This document shows positions 62,257-64,000 of a stretch of 64,000 nucleotides of DNA, in pieces. The stretch is from an uncultured Draconibacterium sp. Its GTDB lineage: Bacteria; Bacteroidota; Bacteroidia; Bacteroidales; Prolixibacteraceae. Each line of letters opens with the position of its first letter. Position 1 is the stretch's first letter. The notes below the pieces were generated by a model. That model ran no database searches. It was not told the DNA's origin and saw nothing but the letters and a program-made list of their open reading frames with translations. The stretch is taken from positions 3,078,001-3,142,000 of the forward strand of contig NZ_OY775906.1 of the NCBI RefSeq assembly GCF_963675065.1, read 5' to 3'. The position numbers were made by a program, and so were the translations under genes.

Positions 62257-62736
62257 TTATATGCGTTTTAGAAGAACCACCGCATTAACCGACATACCTT
62301 CTTCGCGGCCTTCGAAACCAAGCGTTTCGGTAGTTGTAGCCTTCACCGATACGCGGTCGACATCAATTTCCAGAACATCGGCCATACACTGCTCCATTGC
62401 CGGAATATGCGGCTTCAATTTGGGCTGCTGCGCCTGCACCGTTGAGTCGATATTTACAATTTCGTAGCCCTTTTGTTTTACCAGCTCGTACGACTTTTTT
62501 AGCAAAATTTTACTATCGATATTCTTAAACTCGGCAGCGGTATCAGGAAAATGTGTACCAATATCGCGTAATTTCAGCGCGCCTAGCATAGCATCACAAA
62601 TGGCATGTATCAATACATCGCCATCAGAGTGTGCTACTGTCCCCTTACTGTGGGGAATAAGAACACCGCCTAACCACAAAGTTTCTCCTTCGGCTAAACG
62701 GTGTACATCATATCCTTGTCCAATTCTGAAATCCAT
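62257..62736 (-). CDS. ispF: 2-C-methyl-D-erythritol 2,4-cyclodiphosphate synthase
   Basis: IspF closes CDP-methylerythritol 2-phosphate to the cyclodiphosphate in the MEP isoprenoid pathway. The 159-residue product shows DVHRLAEGETLWLGGV with metal ligands Asp9 and His11, the GTVAHSDGDVLIHAICDAMLGA segment with the third ligand His43, and the C-terminal VSVKATTTETLGFEGREEGM. It overlaps the porV stop by one base (TGATG) and adjoins the CoA-binding gene. Confidence 0.97.
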   Translation of the reverse strand: MDFRIGQGYDVHRLAEGETLWLGGVLIPHSKGTVAHSDGDVLIHAICDAMLGALKLRDIGTHFPDTAAEFKNIDSKILLKKSYELVKQKGYEIVNIDSTVQAQQPKLKPHIPAMEQCMADVLEIDVDRVSVKATTTETLGFEGREEGMSVNAVVLLKRI

Positions 62737-63899
62737 CAGCGTTGGCTGCTAAATGCGTCAATATCAAACGCCAGCGAGAAACGCAGCGTATTTTCCAACG
62801 GGTGGTTACGTTGTGTTGGCAACAGGTACGAGAAGTCGAGCGCAAAAACATTCATTTTTAAACCGGCACCTGCAGTAATAAACTGGCGGTTACCTTTGTT
62901 TTCGTTCTCGTAGAAGTAACCGGCGCGCAAAGCAAACTGCTTGTTGTACCAGTACTCAACACCTAACGACCAGGTAATTTCCTTCATCTCTTCTTTAAAT
63001 CCGCCCGGCGCATCGCCAAACGATTTAAAAATACCTTCTATAACACCAATATCAGAACCAATTCCTCCGGAGATTACAGCACCATCACTATAAATAGAAT
63101 CATTTGGCGTTGGCACTAACAATTTATTTGCTTCAACTGTAAAACCAAACGAGTTATAATCGTCAAGCTCCATGGTGTATGATGCACCCAGTTTCAGCGT
63201 GGTTGGAATAAAGTCCTTCACCGTTCCATCCGTATAAGATATTTTTGAACCAATATTCTGAATATTAATACCGGCAGCGAAAATATTGTCTTGTCGGCCT
63301 GCACTGAATTCGTTATAATAATAGAAAGCCACATCGGCCGCATACGAGTTACCGGCTTGAGAAGCGACACCATTTACCAGTTGTCCTCCCGTAAGGTCGG
63401 AACGAATGTAACGTATTGCAACCGCTCCCGAGAAAACATCACTCAACAAACGAGAGTAGCCAAAATCTATGGCAAATTCATTTGGATTCAACTGAATTCC
63501 CTGCTGTCCCTGATCATTCATTGTCAATATGTCGCCAAGCGCAAAGTAACGCAATGAAGCACTTATGCTCTGCACATCGTCCAATTTTTTATATCCTGTA
63601 AGGTAAGCAAGGTTAATGTCATCAACCAGGTTACGCAACCATGGCGAATACGACAAACCAACTCCCATTTCACTCTCCATAAAAACATATTTTGCCGGAT
63701 TCCAATGCTGCGAGTTCACATCGGCGGTGGTACCCACGCCGGCATCACCCATTCCTCCTGCGCGCGAATCGGGTGTAATTGCCAAAAACGGTACAGCAGT
63801 GGTTATAGTATTGGCACCGGAAACTGTCTGGGCCTGTACATTTTTACTTACCGTGGCGACCAGAGCCACCACAAATAAAATTCGTATTAGTTTAATCAT
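62736..63899 (-). CDS. porV: Type IX secretion system outer-membrane protein PorV
   Basis: The 387-residue protein has a signal peptide (ending VQAQ) and a FadL-like outer-membrane barrel. The N-terminal AITPDSRAGGMGDAGVGTTADVNSQHWNPAKYVF is typical of PorV/LptO. Repeated beta strands follow, ending in an aromatic-rich strand. PorV carries T9SS cargo to the PorU sortase, where the sorting domain is replaced by anionic LPS in species that have it. The cargo proteins at 16357 and 16978 carry the matching sorting domains. porU is likely to lie just beyond the window. It heads porV-ispF-CoA-binding. Confidence 0.93.
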   Translation of the reverse strand: MIKLIRILFVVALVATVSKNVQAQTVSGANTITTAVPFLAITPDSRAGGMGDAGVGTTADVNSQHWNPAKYVFMESEMGVGLSYSPWLRNLVDDINLAYLTGYKKLDDVQSISASLRYFALGDILTMNDQGQQGIQLNPNEFAIDFGYSRLLSDVFSGAVAIRYIRSDLTGGQLVNGVASQAGNSYAADVAFYYYNEFSAGRQDNIFAAGINIQNIGSKISYTDGTVKDFIPTTLKLGASYTMELDDYNSFGFTVEANKLLVPTPNDSIYSDGAVISGGIGSDIGVIEGIFKSFGDAPGGFKEEMKEITWSLGVEYWYNKQFALRAGYFYENENKGNRQFITAGAGLKMNVFALDFSYLLPTQRNHPLENTLRFSLAFDIDAFSSQR

Positions 63900-63919
63900 A
63901 CTTTTAAAAATTGAGCGTG

Positions 63920-63948
63920 CAAAGATATAACATTTGTCTTTGCAACAA
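63920..63948 (-). promoter_or_regulatory. porV promoter (Bacteroidota type)
   Basis: On the minus strand TTG (63946-63948) is followed after 18 bases by TATCTTTG (63920-63927), matching TTG/TAnnTTTG. Transcription should begin near 63914, leaving a leader of about 15 bases before the porV ATG. It implies that porV is transcribed separately from any porU gene further upstream. Confidence 0.65.
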
Positions 63949-64000
63949 TAGGTTAAATCTGTACCCTGAATACTTTTTCATTCCAGGTGTTTCAATTCTT

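Noticed and set aside
1..64000. CRISPR arrays, insertion sequences or prophage
   Set aside because: No regularly spaced repeats, transposase or phage structural genes were found. The repeated structures seen are the two-copy leader at 16835-16980 and isolated dyads.

Overview
The window is chromosomal DNA of a Bacteroidota bacterium, most likely a marine-type member of the Marinilabiliales/Prolixibacteraceae. The inference rests on type IX secretion (a porV homologue plus two proteins with T9SS sorting domains), Bacteroidota-type promoter elements (TAnnTTTG, sometimes with an upstream TTG), few Shine-Dalgarno sequences, an RprX/RprY-like two-component pair, a fused CcsB-CcsA cytochrome c maturation protein, Kdo synthesis and GH20/GH29 glycosidases. 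No rRNA, CRISPR array, insertion sequence or prophage was seen. One tRNA gene (Ser, GGA) is present.

Layout. 1-4.7 kb: a partial membrane protein, a CGCAxxGCC-type cysteine protein with a nitrilase-family amidase, and an exbB-membrane protein-exbD-exbD energy-transduction operon. 4.8-8.5 kb: tRNA-Ser, a tatD-ansA pair, and gdhA with a clear promoter and terminator. 8.9-15.3 kb: groS-groL, then the operon sigma-54 activator-lptE-TPR protein-secG, with two plus-strand genes (a lipoprotein and a cysteine-rich PAS protein) between the two blocks. 15.5-23.6 kb: kdsB, two T9SS cargo proteins (one a two-HKD phospholipase D/nuclease-like protein behind a duplicated hairpin leader), deoC, a Tat-exported aldo/keto reductase, a stand-alone SLOG protein and lepA. 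23.6-32.3 kb: RprXY-like pair, purN, acpP-fabF-rnc, a double LAB_N membrane protein, a short ExbB-like protein and a LytS/LytTR pair. 32.3-40.2 kb: a CDF metal transporter and a small glycan-use group (GH20, a YCF48-like lipoprotein, a frameshifted GH29 fucosidase, a hexokinase), then a putative PD-(D/E)XK-like protein and a small membrane protein. 40.2-49.3 kb: acyl-CoA ligase, ccsBA, alaS and an M23 peptidase.

49.3-54.4 kb is the most distinctive stretch: an AT-rich, apparently self-contained minus-strand bacteriocin-like locus. It has a 67-residue double-glycine precursor with three cysteines, a small two-helix candidate immunity protein behind a hairpin, and a tightly coupled four-gene set: a polytopic membrane protein, a membrane-anchored CxxC thioredoxin-like protein, a 60-residue small protein and a C39-peptidase ABC exporter. 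A structured leader and a perfect 17-bp inverted repeat mark its non-coding parts. It has no visible membrane-fusion protein or outer-membrane partner.

54.5-64 kb: merR-nif3-zinc ribbon operon, lemA-TPM-TPM operon, hutU, a thioredoxin-fold protein, an interspersed repeat, and a porV-ispF-CoA-binding operon. The two T9SS cargo genes and porV belong to the same secretion pathway, although they lie about 45 kb apart.
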